Source: Agrobacterium larrymoorei
GTDB taxonomy: Bacteria; Pseudomonadota; Alphaproteobacteria; Rhizobiales; Rhizobiaceae
Direction: 5' to 3'
Length of the DNA: 64,000 bases
Assembly: GCF_013322225.1 (NCBI RefSeq)
Contig: NZ_JAAMFB010000026.1
Location: 43,145-107,144 of the forward strand
In this document: one piece after another, positions 1 to 8,499 of the stretch
Layout of the letters: the number at the start of each line of letters is the position of its first letter
Numbering within the stretch: the first letter of the stretch is position 1
Program-made: the position numbers and the translations under genes
Notes under the pieces: generated by a model
Database searches by the model: none
Seen by the model: only the letters and a program-made list of their open reading frames with translations
What the model was told of the DNA's origin: nothing

Positions 1-333
1 TACATCCCGCTCATGCCTTCCAAGATCACCAAAGCCCATGGCCTTGTCAATCGACGCAGTCTTCGATTATCAATTCGCGTTATTTGTGTGGCATCGCCAC
101 AACGGCGCGATAAGTCTTGCCTCCTGATACGCCGGGCACACCAGAACATCTGAAGGCTCTCAGCCGGGAACGCGCAGCAAGTCTCTTGAGGGAGGTTCCT
201 CTCTCCTTGCGCTGTGCAGCACCCTTTCGTGCTCCGCCCACGCCGTGGTGAGAAGGATGCTGCCCAGCGCTCTTGCAAGATACCTGACTTTTATCCGCTT
301 CATGTTCGGACGCTCCGGTTCCGTTGGACTTGG
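1..333. other. Left-end stretch without a supported gene
   Basis: No reading frame here has convincing protein character on either strand. A plus-strand frame open from base 1 stops near 152, but its product is Arg-rich and unrecognisable, so it could be only the tail of something cut by the window edge. The last part lies just downstream of the leftward gene that ends at 334. Confidence 0.4.
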
Positions 334-606
334 TTAGCGACGACCGCGTGCTCTGAGGACCTCGGCAGCCGGGTTGGAGATGGTGACGGTTCCATATTTG
401 GCGTTGGTGCGCCGAACGCGTCCGTCGGCAAGCACCTCGAACGTGACCGACCGATCGGAAGAAGCGACGGCACTTTCGCCCGGCCGCCCGTGGCCCTGTA
501 CGATCCGGTCGACCGGACCGGCACTTTCGCTCAGGGTACCGGTTGCGAACGCCGATGTCGCCGTCGATGCCAGGACAATGAATGTCGCGATGAACTTTGT
601 ATTCAT
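334..606 (-). CDS. Small exported protein of unknown function
   Basis: This encodes about 90 residues beginning MNTKFIATFIVLAS, a clear signal peptide ending near an Ala-rich cleavage site (SAFA). The mature part is short, basic at its C-terminus, and has no Cys or metal motif. The start at 606 is preferred over the ATG at 657 because GAGGAGATCACC lies just upstream of it. It is divergent from the response regulator and shares its upstream region, which carries a cop-box-like palindrome, so control by that regulator is a reasonable inference. I do not recognise the family. Confidence 0.6.
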   Translation of the reverse strand: MNTKFIATFIVLASTATSAFATGTLSESAGPVDRIVQGHGRPGESAVASSDRSVTFEVLADGRVRRTNAKYGTVTISNPAAEVLRARGRR

Positions 607-685
607 GGTGATCTCCTCGTATGAAGCTGCGGACTGCAGCATGGAGACACTAGACACTCGTTCTGACAGGGCCTTCTCGCGAACT

Positions 686-701
686 TTACATTTTTGTAAG
701 G
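686..701. promoter_or_regulatory. Cop-box-like palindrome between divergent genes
   Basis: The sequence TTACATTTTTGTAAGG fits the CopR/CusR cop-box pattern (TNACATTNNTNTAATG, recalled from copper regulons) at all but one defined position, and TTACA...TGTAA is a perfect inverted repeat. It sits between the leftward exported-protein gene (start 606) and the response regulator (start 803), suggesting autoregulation and divergent control. Confidence 0.5.
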
Positions 702-802
702 CGCGGTCCGGCTGGCGTGATCAGATCCGCCGCAACAAAGCCCGATTGTTCGGCTCTTCGGGAGTGCGATGAAGCCTGACGAGTCGCGGATAGGTCCCCG
801 AG

Positions 803-1480
803 ATGAAGATACTCCTCCTAGAAGACGACCAGAAAACCGGAGACTATGTCTCCAAGGGGCTGACCTCGTCCGGACACGTGGTGGACTGGGTTTGCGACGG
901 TCGCGACGGTCTCTCGGCGGCCCTGGGATCAGCCTACGACGTGATGGTGGTCGATCGCATGGTGCCGGGACTGGACGGGCTTCTTGTCGTCAAGACGATG
1001 CGTGCCGCCGCCGTTCGCACCCCCGTTCTTTTCCTCACGTCCATGAGCGGGGTCAACGACCGTGTTGAAGGCCTCGAGGCGGGCGGTGATGACTACCTCG
1101 TGAAACCCTTCGCCTTCTCAGAACTCGCCGCCAGGATAAACGCGCTTGTGAGACGGCCTCCGATTGCGGCAGAGAAGACGACGCTGCGCGTGAGCGATCT
1201 GGAAATCGACCTCGTGAAGCGGACCACCCAACGTGGAGGCGCGCCAGTCGAACTTCTGCCCCGGGAGTTCCTGCTCCTGGAGCATTTCATGAGGAACGAG
1301 GGCAGGGTGCTCACCAAGACGATGCTGCTGGAACGGATATGGAACTTCAATTTCGACCCCCAGAGCTCGGTGGTCGAAACGCACATCAGCAGGCTGCGCG
1401 CGAAGATCGACAAGCCCTTCGAATTCCCGCTGCTCCACACCGTGCGCAACATTGGCTACTCGCTCCATGCTCGGCGGTAG
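803..1480 (+). CDS. OmpR-family response regulator, CopR/CusR-like
   Basis: This 225-residue protein has a receiver domain with the acidic pair at residues 8-9 (EDD), the phospho-acceptor Asp51 in VVDRMVPG, and the conserved Lys in VKPF near residue 102. A winged-helix DNA-binding domain follows, with LLPREFLLLE and the VVETHISRLRAKID recognition segment typical of OmpR/PhoB proteins. It overlaps the downstream sensor kinase gene, so the two form a two-component operon. The neighbouring copper-binding proteins and cop-box-like palindrome suggest a copper or silver stimulus; that specificity is inferred, not visible. Confidence 0.9.
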   Translation: MKILLLEDDQKTGDYVSKGLTSSGHVVDWVCDGRDGLSAALGSAYDVMVVDRMVPGLDGLLVVKTMRAAAVRTPVLFLTSMSGVNDRVEGLEAGGDDYLVKPFAFSELAARINALVRRPPIAAEKTTLRVSDLEIDLVKRTTQRGGAPVELLPREFLLLEHFMRNEGRVLTKTMLLERIWNFNFDPQSSVVETHISRLRAKIDKPFEFPLLHTVRNIGYSLHARR

Positions 1481-2822
1481 CTTCTTCAAGAGCACGGCCG
1501 TCCGGCTCGCCATCATCTACAGCTCGCTGTTCGTATTTGCCTACCTGGGGGCGAACGTCGTCGCATATCAGATGGTGCTCGGCTATCTCGACGATCGCCT
1601 CGAAGCGGCAGTGATGGAGCGTTACCGGGAGATCGAGACCGCGTTCCTGACCAGAGGCGTCTCCGGTGCTGTCGACATGGTCAATAGCCACGGCCCCGCC
1701 ATCAGGGGGCAGGAGACAATCTATACGCTACAGGATCCGACGGGCAGGGTGCTGGCAGGCAACGCCGCGCTCGCAGCCGTTCCCGCCGGATTTTCGGTCC
1801 TGATGCCCGACAACCATCGTGAAGGAGCGACAGGGTACAAGCTCTTGAGGGGCAAGCTCGGGGACAACGATCTCGTGGTGGGGACAAGCGAAGGAGACAC
1901 CGAGCAACTTGCGCGGATCGTACTCCTGAGCTTCGGCTGGACCACAGCCATCGTCTTCGCCGTGGGTCTGCTTGGTGCGGCAGTTCTCAGATACCGGGCG
2001 CGCAACCGAATCTTCGCCCTGTCCCAGGCGGCACATGCGATCGGTCATGGCGAGCTGTCGAGAAGGCTTGCGGTGTCGCCGCGCATGGACGAGATCGACG
2101 TACTTTCTAGCGAGGTAAACGTCGCACTGGGTAGGCTGGAGGCGAGCGTCACTGCCCTCAAGCAGGTGACGACGGATATCGCCCACGATCTCAAGACTCC
2201 GATCGGACGCGCTTTTCTCGCTCTCGACGACGCACTGAACCGCGACCATCCTGACGAAGTGAAGGGCGCCGTCGCGGTGGCGCTTCAGGAATTATCGTCC
2301 CTCGCCAAGACTTTCGACGCATTGCTCCGGATCGCGCAGATCGAATCCAGAAGCAGGAGGGCGCAGTTCGTTGACATCGACCTGACCGACATTGTCCGCG
2401 ACATTCACGAGATATACGATGTCATCGCGTCCGAAGAAGGACACCTTCTCCGGTTGGTGGTCCCCGAGGAGGAACTTCGCCTTCTAGGCGATCCCGACCT
2501 GATCCGGCAGATGTTGACCAACCTGCTCGCGAACTCCATGCGACACACCCCTGCCGGATCCGCAATCGCCCTAGAGCTGGCGCACCGTGGGAAGGGAATG
2601 GCGCTCACAATCAGCGACAATGGTCCGGGAATTCCGCAGGCCGAGCGCTCCAGGGTGCTAGAGCGCTTCTATCGTCTCGACAAGAGCAGGACGACCGAAG
2701 GTTCTGGTCTCGGCCTGAGCATGGTGAAGGCGATCTGCGAGCTGCACGATGCCAGTATAGAACTGTCCGACAACGCCCCCGGCCTCAAGGTCACGGTCAT
2801 CTTCCCAGGCGACCGATCGTGA
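1467..2822 (+). CDS. Membrane sensor histidine kinase, CopS/CusS-like
   Basis: The protein has an N-terminal membrane helix, a periplasmic sensor segment of about 130 residues, a second helix (IVFAVGLLGAAVL), a HAMP region, the phospho-His box DIAHDLKTPIGR, and an ATPase domain with N box NLLANSMRHTP and G boxes DNGPGIP and GSGLGLS. Length and order match HisKA-class kinases paired with OmpR regulators. The start at 1467 overlaps the regulator's end by 14 bases; an ATG at 1452 is also in frame. The sensor segment lacks obvious Met or His clusters, so metal specificity rests on context only. Confidence 0.9.
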   Translation: MLGGSFFKSTAVRLAIIYSSLFVFAYLGANVVAYQMVLGYLDDRLEAAVMERYREIETAFLTRGVSGAVDMVNSHGPAIRGQETIYTLQDPTGRVLAGNAALAAVPAGFSVLMPDNHREGATGYKLLRGKLGDNDLVVGTSEGDTEQLARIVLLSFGWTTAIVFAVGLLGAAVLRYRARNRIFALSQAAHAIGHGELSRRLAVSPRMDEIDVLSSEVNVALGRLEASVTALKQVTTDIAHDLKTPIGRAFLALDDALNRDHPDEVKGAVAVALQELSSLAKTFDALLRIAQIESRSRRAQFVDIDLTDIVRDIHEIYDVIASEEGHLLRLVVPEEELRLLGDPDLIRQMLTNLLANSMRHTPAGSAIALELAHRGKGMALTISDNGPGIPQAERSRVLERFYRLDKSRTTEGSGLGLSMVKAICELHDASIELSDNAPGLKVTVIFPGDRS

Positions 2823-3099
2823 AACGGGGGGAGCTCACTGCCTGGCGAGAGAGATCGCCGAAACGTCCGATGTCGAACGTCCCTGTCGCGGACACCGGGC
2901 TGAAGCCGTTCGGGCCCGTATATCCGGTCGTGTAGCTGGAACTGAACGAACTCTTCAAATCGCGTTCGGATTCCGCCGGAGCCGCGAGCGCCGCCACATG
3001 CTCCTCGCGAGGCAAGGGGACGGATGCGGAAGAAGCCTGAACCGCATCTGCGACCTTTGCCGCCGACGCGGTGCGTATCTTTTCGGCTTGCGGCCTCGC
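2797..3099 (-). pseudogene. Possible remnant of an exported-protein gene
   Basis: A minus-strand frame from about 3099 to 2797 reads as plausible protein (AEKIRTASAAKVADAVQAS, then FSSSYTTGYTGPNGFSP), but no start codon exists upstream before a stop; the only ATG is at 3015 with a poor upstream site. It may be the C-terminal remnant of a gene truncated by rearrangement, or a short unusual protein starting at 3015. The rest of the 390-base gap between the kinase and the next gene holds nothing else I can support. Confidence 0.3.
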
Positions 3100-3212
3100 G
3101 CAAAAAGCGCATCTTCCACGTGTTTCAGACGAAAAAAATCAAGTTCGCATTATCCACTCTGTGGAACTTTATTCTCCGCCTGATGTTCACGCATTAATCT
3201 CGGGGGTAGCGG

Positions 3213-3542
3213 ATGATCCTGAAACTCAGCCTGCGATCTGTTCTGAGCGCCTTCGCGATAGCGATGGTGGCTATCAACCTGTTTGCCATGATTCCGCCAG
3301 CCGCCGCTTCGGCACATGATTGCAATGCTTCGCGGTCCGACACCCACACCGCTCACCATCATGATTCGACAACGCAGTCAGCCTGCTGTGACAGCATGCA
3401 CTGCTGTCCCATGCTTCCCGGCCTCCCGTCGCCGGAAACGCCGTCGGCAGCCTGCTTCCGTCCGCATGCCCACCTCAAGTCCGAGCAGCCTCTGCTGCTT
3501 GTGACCGTGATCGACCCGCCTCCACGATCTTCCGCGTCGTGA
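3213..3542 (+). CDS. Exported Cys/His-rich small protein, probably metal-binding
   Basis: This 109-residue protein begins with a signal or anchor segment (LSAFAIAMVAINLFAMIPPAAASA) followed by a His-rich stretch (HTAHHHD) and a Cys cluster (ACCDSMHCCPM). This composition recalls the small periplasmic peptides found next to copper efflux genes in Proteobacteria. It overlaps the upstream in-frame extension of the DUF305 gene and lies in the same orientation, so co-transcription is likely. The binding of a soft metal is inferred from residue composition. Confidence 0.65.
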   Translation: MILKLSLRSVLSAFAIAMVAINLFAMIPPAAASAHDCNASRSDTHTAHHHDSTTQSACCDSMHCCPMLPGLPSPETPSAACFRPHAHLKSEQPLLLVTVIDPPPRSSAS

Positions 3543-3577
3543 ACCCGGAACCAAATCTCACGAAACAGGAGTTCAAG

Positions 3578-4012
3578 ATGAACAACACGATCAAGACTGC
3601 TTTCGCCTCTTCGCTTCTCGCAGCGTATGTCCTTGCCGCCCCGATGGCGTCCGCCCAGATGGCCCCATCCGCGATGGCGTTTCCAGAGAAGTGCAAGTCC
3701 GACATGTCTTCCGGTGGTGACATGGCCATGCAGGGGCATGAGATGTCCGGCACGGGAGAGCATCAGAAGGCTTCCATGGATGGCATGAAGACCATGAACA
3801 TGAACATGATGCAGGGCATGATGAAGAAGGACCCGGACGTGGCATTCGCGTGCGGGATGATCGCGCACCACATGGGCGCTATCAGCATGGCCCAGGTCGA
3901 GCTGAAGTATGGCGACAACGCCGAGACCAAGGCGAAGGCCCAGAAGATCATTGACGACCAGACGAAGGAGATCAAGGAACTGACGGCGTGGGTCGAGAAG
4001 GAGGTCAAGTGA
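3578..4012 (+). CDS. DUF305 family exported metal-binding protein
   Basis: After a signal peptide (AAYVLAAPMASAQ) comes a Met/His-rich region (GGDMAMQGHEMSG, MKTMNMNMMQGMM), then the DUF305 core motif DVAFACGMIAHHMGAI and a helical C-terminus. DUF305 proteins are four-helix ferritin-like proteins often encoded in copper-resistance clusters; binding of copper or silver through Met and His is likely. The start at 3578 is chosen because AGGAG lies seven bases upstream and the signal peptide begins there; an earlier in-frame ATG at 3539 would put a hydrophilic tail in front of it. Its stop overlaps the next start (TGATG). Confidence 0.85.
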   Translation: MNNTIKTAFASSLLAAYVLAAPMASAQMAPSAMAFPEKCKSDMSSGGDMAMQGHEMSGTGEHQKASMDGMKTMNMNMMQGMMKKDPDVAFACGMIAHHMGAISMAQVELKYGDNAETKAKAQKIIDDQTKEIKELTAWVEKEVK

Positions 4013-4344
4013 TGCAGCACATGTCGTCCGAAATGAAGACCTGCATCGACAACTGCCTCGCGTGCTACAGCGAATGCCTCTCGATGGCGATGGGGCACTG
4101 CCTCGAGATGGGAGGAGAGCACACCGAGCCGGGGCGCTTCAAGCTGATGATGGCCTGCGCTGAAATGTGCCGGACATCCGCGCACCTCATGCTGATCGGT
4201 ACCGAGCATCACAGGCACACCTGCCGCGAGTGCGCGGAAATCTGCCGTCAGTGCGCGGACACCTGCGAACGCGTCGGTGGCATGCAGAACTGCGTCGCTG
4301 CATGCAGGAAGTGCGCCGAGAGCTGTGAGAAGATGGCGGCCTGA
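4012..4344 (+). CDS. Four-helix Cys-rich copper-storage-type protein (DUF326/Csp-like)
   Basis: This 110-residue protein has Cys spaced every three to four residues along predicted helices (CIDNCLACYSECL, CRECAEICRQCADTCERV, CVAACRKCAESCEK), the hallmark of the Csp/DUF326 four-helix bundle that stores Cu(I) in its core. No signal peptide is visible, so it resembles cytosolic Csp3-type proteins. Its start overlaps the DUF305 stop, indicating translational coupling, and a hairpin follows the gene. The copper-storage role is family knowledge; the Cys pattern is directly visible. Confidence 0.85.
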   Translation: MQHMSSEMKTCIDNCLACYSECLSMAMGHCLEMGGEHTEPGRFKLMMACAEMCRTSAHLMLIGTEHHRHTCRECAEICRQCADTCERVGGMQNCVAACRKCAESCEKMAA

Positions 4345-4351
4345 GCGGGTA

Positions 4352-4377
4352 TCGGGAGGGTGTCCTCATCCTCCCGA
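4352..4377 (+). terminator. Hairpin after the DUF305/Csp operon
   Basis: TCGGGAGG (4352-4359) pairs perfectly with CCTCCCGA (4370-4377) over a 10-base loop, eight bases after the Csp-like stop codon. The downstream run ACCACTTTG has only a short T tract, so this is a plausible but not strong intrinsic terminator. Confidence 0.5.
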
Positions 4378-4468
4378 CCACTTTGATGACCTGTTGCCAT
4401 GACGATCGGATGGCGCAGTGGGCTCGGGCGGCTTCACAACTGCCTCATTGTCGTGCAAGAATGCATCC

Positions 4469-4786
4469 ATGAAGCCACTGATGGTCATTCAACGCATTCT
4501 GTGCGCGTTCGCCATGCTCTCGGTCCTGATGGGTCCAGTGAGCGTGACGGCGGTCGCAGCGGCCATGGGATCATCGTCCCCGATGGCGGACATGGCGATG
4601 GAGTTGGCGGGCCAGGTTGCAGACGAAGAGGCAATGGCAGACATGCCGTGCTGTCCGGATGAGAATAAGCCTGCCATACCCGACTGCATGAAGTCCTGCC
4701 CTCTTGCGCTCGTTTGCTCGACGATGATCGTCGGGAACCTGTCCTCGGGCGCCAGCCTGCCGTCCATTTCCGGTATGCCGATTTAG
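4469..4786 (+). CDS. Small exported Cys-rich protein, probably metal-linked
   Basis: Starting at MKPLMVIQ, the roughly 105-residue product has a hydrophobic signal segment (LCAFAMLSVLMGPVSVTAVA) followed by a Met-rich stretch (PMADMAMELA) and a CC...C...C...C pattern (CCPDENKPAIPDCMKSCPLA). The composition resembles the exported Cys-rich protein at 3213-3542. An ATG at 4418 is in frame but would place 17 hydrophilic residues before the signal. It ends the copper-type block; the base composition changes after its stop. Specific function unknown. Confidence 0.6.
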   Translation: MKPLMVIQRILCAFAMLSVLMGPVSVTAVAAAMGSSSPMADMAMELAGQVADEEAMADMPCCPDENKPAIPDCMKSCPLALVCSTMIVGNLSSGASLPSISGMPI

Positions 4787-4844
4787 GTCGCAATTTTATG
4801 ATGTAAACACCTGTATTTTAACGTTTTTTCGGGGCGATAGGCGG

Positions 4845-6080
4845 ATGTTGACAATCACTGAGAACTACGATGACGCGGTCCAAAAAGTCTTATCACTGAC
4901 TGAGAAATTCAACCTTCCGGCGCTCAAGTCAAAAGCAATCTTGAGTAGTGCTAATCAACTTTCTGAAATTATCGATCAGTTGCCGGTCTCGACGAAACAG
5001 TCCCTTATTGATTATCGAAACAGCAACTCAAAGGCGTACCTGTCCGAAGCGCTTTTGTTCGCTGAAACCTCCGGAACGACAGGCGCGCCGCTTCAAATAC
5101 CTCGCACACGTCTAGACCTTGCAAATGGCGTCAGAAATTACACGGAAGCCTATAAGACTGTCGTGCGACCTGGCGAGGATCGAGTTGCATTTATTCATCC
5201 GTCGATCTTGAGCCCTTTGAGGGACCTTACGGTGAGGTCTCTTCAAGACCTGGGTGTTGGCATCATGACTCTGTTTCCGATTCCCGGTCTTTGTAGCTTC
5301 CAGCGGATACATCATGTTCTTAGCCAAAATGAAGTGACAACGCTGCTCACCTCCCCGTCGATTGTCTATCAGCTCCTGTTCAATTTCTCTAAGCTTGGCT
5401 TGCAGTTCCCGCTGTCGATAAACAAGGTCCTCGTAACGGGTGAATATTTTTCAAGAAGTATCGCGGATAACATTAGAAGATTGATAGGCCGCGAGTGCCA
5501 CATCGCCCCCATCATCTACGGCGCAAACGAAATTGGCATGATGATGTATGGGGATGACCGTTTTACGTACCGGGGCGTCACTCGCGATTTCGTTTTCGAG
5601 TGCCTGCCGCTCGAGAACCCTGATCTTTACACCTCGTTCGTGCCTGACGGCGTGCAAATAGGCGAACTGCTTGTCACGGGACTCACCCCCACGATCATGC
5701 CTGTAATTCGCTATGCTACACGTGACGTATTCAATTTTGTCCCTGACCAAGATGGAGGCTGTAGGTTCGAACATCTCGGCCGGAAGGATGATTATCCGGT
5801 CAATTTGCGCCAGAGAAACTCCGTGGATGACGTTCTCTACTCACTGTCTGAACCGATTTTCCACCACCAGCTTATTTTGAATAAACGCAGCTCCATCGCA
5901 ACGATCCAGATCCTCTCTCGTGGCACGATCAGCGCCAAGGAACAGACGGAGGTGGTGGACCGGCTGAGGGAAATTCTCGGAGATTCAATCAAGGTGACCC
6001 TCGAAACACAGAACTACGACGGTGACTTTGTTGATAGTGAGTGCGTTGCCAAGATCAACCGATTCATTCTGGCGGCTTAG
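4845..6080 (+). CDS. PaaK-like adenylate-forming CoA ligase
   Basis: The 411-residue protein carries AMP-binding motifs: a P-loop SGTTGAP near residue 75, IYGANEIG in the middle, and an adenylation-site element PVIRYATRDV about 290 residues in, in the order seen in phenylacetate-CoA ligase (PaaK) relatives. Such enzymes activate an aromatic or aliphatic carboxylate with ATP. The closest families are somewhat longer, so the C-terminal lid may be reduced. It is 48 bases upstream of the flavin monooxygenase and likely co-transcribed. The region is less GC-rich in third positions than the flanking metal genes, suggesting separate acquisition. The substrate is unknown. Confidence 0.75.
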   Translation: MLTITENYDDAVQKVLSLTEKFNLPALKSKAILSSANQLSEIIDQLPVSTKQSLIDYRNSNSKAYLSEALLFAETSGTTGAPLQIPRTRLDLANGVRNYTEAYKTVVRPGEDRVAFIHPSILSPLRDLTVRSLQDLGVGIMTLFPIPGLCSFQRIHHVLSQNEVTTLLTSPSIVYQLLFNFSKLGLQFPLSINKVLVTGEYFSRSIADNIRRLIGRECHIAPIIYGANEIGMMMYGDDRFTYRGVTRDFVFECLPLENPDLYTSFVPDGVQIGELLVTGLTPTIMPVIRYATRDVFNFVPDQDGGCRFEHLGRKDDYPVNLRQRNSVDDVLYSLSEPIFHHQLILNKRSSIATIQILSRGTISAKEQTEVVDRLREILGDSIKVTLETQNYDGDFVDSECVAKINRFILAA

Positions 6081-6128
6081 GCGACACCCCATTTGCAGGT
6101 GCCATATGAATACAATCCGGAGATCTCA

Positions 6129-7508
6129 ATGAGTAAACGTCAGGATCAGATCAAGCTTGGGGCTTTTTTATATCTCACGGGGCATCACCTGGCTGCATGG
6201 CGGCATCCAGATACCTGGGCGGGTGACAAGCTTGAACACTACACAGATTTTGCCAAGATCGCAGAAGCGGCCAAGTTTGACGCTCTTTTCATCGCTGATA
6301 TCGCAGCTGTTCGCCTCGACAAGCCGGAAGCTGCCGCGCATTCCGCTCACAGTGGAATAGCGCATTTTGAACCGCTGACGCTGCTTTCAGTTCTCGCAGC
6401 TGTAACAAACCATATCGGCCTAGTAGGGACGGCTTCCACCACTTTTAGTGATCCCTACAATGTGGCACGTCAGTTTGCCTCCCTGGACCACATCAGTGGT
6501 GGTCGCGCTGGATGGAATGCTGTCACCTCATCGGATCCAAATGCCGCACCAAATTTCGGCCATGCCGAACATGTCAAACATGCTGATCGCTATAGAAGAG
6601 CAGAGGAATTTTCCGATGTAGTTCTTGGGTTATGGGGCAGCTTCGATGATGATGCCTTTGTGCGGGATCGGAAAAGCGGACGCTATTTTGACCCCTCTAA
6701 ATTCAACACTCTTAACCATAAGGGCGAGTTTTTCAGCGTTCGCGGGCCGCTAAATGTGCCGCGCTCGCCTCAAGGTCACCCGGTTGTGGTGCAGGCCGGA
6801 TCTTCCGACGCGGGCCGGGACCTAGCAGCACGCACCGCTGAAGTCGTATTTACGGTCCAACCAAACTTGGAATCTGCAAAAAAATTCTACAGCGATGTTA
6901 AAACTCGTGCCGCTGATTTCGGTCGAGATCCTACCCAGATCAAAATCTTGCCGGGCCTTTTCCCTGTGGTGGGACGGAGTCAAGCTGAGGCTGAAGCCAA
7001 ATTAGAGGAATTGCAGGACCTTATTCAGCCCGTGGTGGGACTTGGACTACTCGAAGGTTTGGCCGGTCGCACTGTTAATCTCGCGGATTATCCAATCGAC
7101 GGGCCACTACCGGACCTCCCGCCTACAAATAATCAACTGAGCCGACAAGCCGTGGTACTGGACCTCGCCCGGCGAGAAAATCTTACGATCCGCCAACTTT
7201 ACAAACGCCTAGCAGCGTCTCGTGGCCATATGACCGTCGTCGGTACGGCGAAACAGGTCGCGGACGAGATGGAGGCTTGGTTCGAAGGTCTTGGCGCTGA
7301 CGGATTTAACGTCATGCCGCCGACAATACCAGGCGGCCTTCACGATTTCGCTGACTTAGTTATCCCCGAACTTCAGCGGAGAGGCTTGTTTCGAAGCAGC
7401 TACGAAGGAAAGACCCTGCGAGAAAATCTTGGTATCACTAACACCTTATCCGGACGCGCTAGGTCGCAATATAGTGCAGGATCAATAGAACAAGCGAAGT
7501 CCAGATAG
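6129..7508 (+). CDS. NtaA/SnaA/DszA-family FMN-dependent monooxygenase
   Basis: The protein belongs to the bacterial luciferase-like TIM-barrel group that uses reduced FMN from a partner reductase. Supporting segments are KLGAFLYLTGHHLAAWRHP at the N-terminus, the NtaA-type ISGGRAGWNAVTSS, GHPVVVQAGSSDAGRDLAA, and ADGFNVMPP near the C-terminus; about 459 residues is typical. The start at 6129 is preferred over 6093 because GGAG lies eight bases upstream. No flavin reductase gene is visible nearby, so it must use one from elsewhere. With the PaaK-like ligase it may form a small catabolic unit for an unknown compound. Confidence 0.85.
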   Translation: MSKRQDQIKLGAFLYLTGHHLAAWRHPDTWAGDKLEHYTDFAKIAEAAKFDALFIADIAAVRLDKPEAAAHSAHSGIAHFEPLTLLSVLAAVTNHIGLVGTASTTFSDPYNVARQFASLDHISGGRAGWNAVTSSDPNAAPNFGHAEHVKHADRYRRAEEFSDVVLGLWGSFDDDAFVRDRKSGRYFDPSKFNTLNHKGEFFSVRGPLNVPRSPQGHPVVVQAGSSDAGRDLAARTAEVVFTVQPNLESAKKFYSDVKTRAADFGRDPTQIKILPGLFPVVGRSQAEAEAKLEELQDLIQPVVGLGLLEGLAGRTVNLADYPIDGPLPDLPPTNNQLSRQAVVLDLARRENLTIRQLYKRLAASRGHMTVVGTAKQVADEMEAWFEGLGADGFNVMPPTIPGGLHDFADLVIPELQRRGLFRSSYEGKTLRENLGITNTLSGRARSQYSAGSIEQAKSR

Positions 7509-7565
7509 ATGAAGAGCGCAATGCCATGTTCGTCGCGGTCACGAAGGCTCGGCGCTGGCTCTATA

Positions 7566-8435
7566 TTACCTATTTCCATAGGCGCAAGATGCCCTGGGGA
7601 GATGTAAGATCGCAAAGACGATCTCGATTTCTCGACGAGATAGAGCAGTAATCCAGTAAAAGTTCTGCATTTTGACAATGGCTCCTGAGCCCTCGTTAAA
7701 AGGGGTCAGAAAAAGATGGGGAGGCGGCAACAACCCATCTTTTTCTGACCCAAATACCGCCGATAATCGAGGTAGACTGGTGACGACGACCGGAGCCTTG
7801 TCCGGCACCCGGCCATAGAGGTCGACCACATCCTGATTGATCATCCGCACACAACCCGACGACACTGATTTTCCGATACTCCATTCGGGGGAACCATGAA
7901 TCCGGTAGAGCGTGTCCTCGCCGTTCTGGAATATGTAGAGCGCCCGCGCACCGAGCGGATTGTTCAGGCCAGGGGCCATGCCACCGTTTGCGATGCTGTA
8001 CGCTACCAGTTCGGGCTGCCGGGCGACCATCTCGTCAGGTGGCGTCCAGCGCGACCACTGGCGCTTGTACTGGATGACACCTTTTCCTGACCATTCGAAT
8101 CCCTGCCGACCGATACCGACACCGTAACGCATTGCCTGTCCGCCCTCGTATGTGAGGTACAGGAAATAGTTCGCCGTATCGACGACCAGTGTACCGGGCC
8201 GCTCACCCGTGGGATCGCTCACCATCTGGCGGTGGAAGCGCTCGCTGATCTTCTGGTAGGGGATGGCGGGAAGCGGGAACTGCTCTTCTGGCATCGGCCC
8301 GTATATCGTGGCGAGAGCGGGACTTTCGACCGGAATAGCTGCGGGGCGCTCCTTTTCGGCTGTCGTCGCGGAGCAGCCTGTCAGAGCGACCGTTGCGACC
8401 CCTGCCCCGCCCATCATGAATCCGCGTCGTGTCAA
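7566..8435 (-). CDS. L,D-transpeptidase lipoprotein with an altered C-terminus
   Basis: A twin-Arg and lipobox N-terminus (LTRRGFMMGGAG, then TVALTGC) precedes a YkuD-type domain with the catalytic signature HGSPEWSIGKSVSSGCVR. YkuD enzymes form 3-3 cross-links in peptidoglycan or attach proteins to it. It is 67 residues longer at the C-terminus than its paralogue at 29552-30268, which ends soon after the matching VVV segment; the extra part crosses an 18-bp inverted repeat and has no resemblance to the family. I infer the natural end was near 7770 and a rearrangement fused new sequence. The start is uncertain: TTG at 8435 or ATG at 8423/8420. It follows SCO closely, in the same operon. Confidence 0.75.
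   Translation of the reverse strand: MTRRGFMMGGAGVATVALTGCSATTAEKERPAAIPVESPALATIYGPMPEEQFPLPAIPYQKISERFHRQMVSDPTGERPGTLVVDTANYFLYLTYEGGQAMRYGVGIGRQGFEWSGKGVIQYKRQWSRWTPPDEMVARQPELVAYSIANGGMAPGLNNPLGARALYIFQNGEDTLYRIHGSPEWSIGKSVSSGCVRMINQDVVDLYGRVPDKAPVVVTSLPRLSAVFGSEKDGLLPPPHLFLTPFNEGSGAIVKMQNFYWITALSRREIEIVFAILHLPRASCAYGNR
7703..7751. repeat. Perfect 18-bp inverted repeat, possible mobile-element remnant
   Basis: GGGTCAGAAAAAGATGGG at 7703-7720 is exactly inverted at 7734-7751 with a 13-base spacer. It lies where the L,D-transpeptidase frame departs from its family. It could be a MITE-like or insertion-sequence scar, or a hairpin terminator for the leftward operon. No transposase frame is next to it. 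Confidence 0.6.
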
Positions 8436-8499
8436 ATTCTTGGCCGCACTTGATATCCTTTTGAGTGTTGAAATTACGCCCGATGAAAATCCGGGCTGA

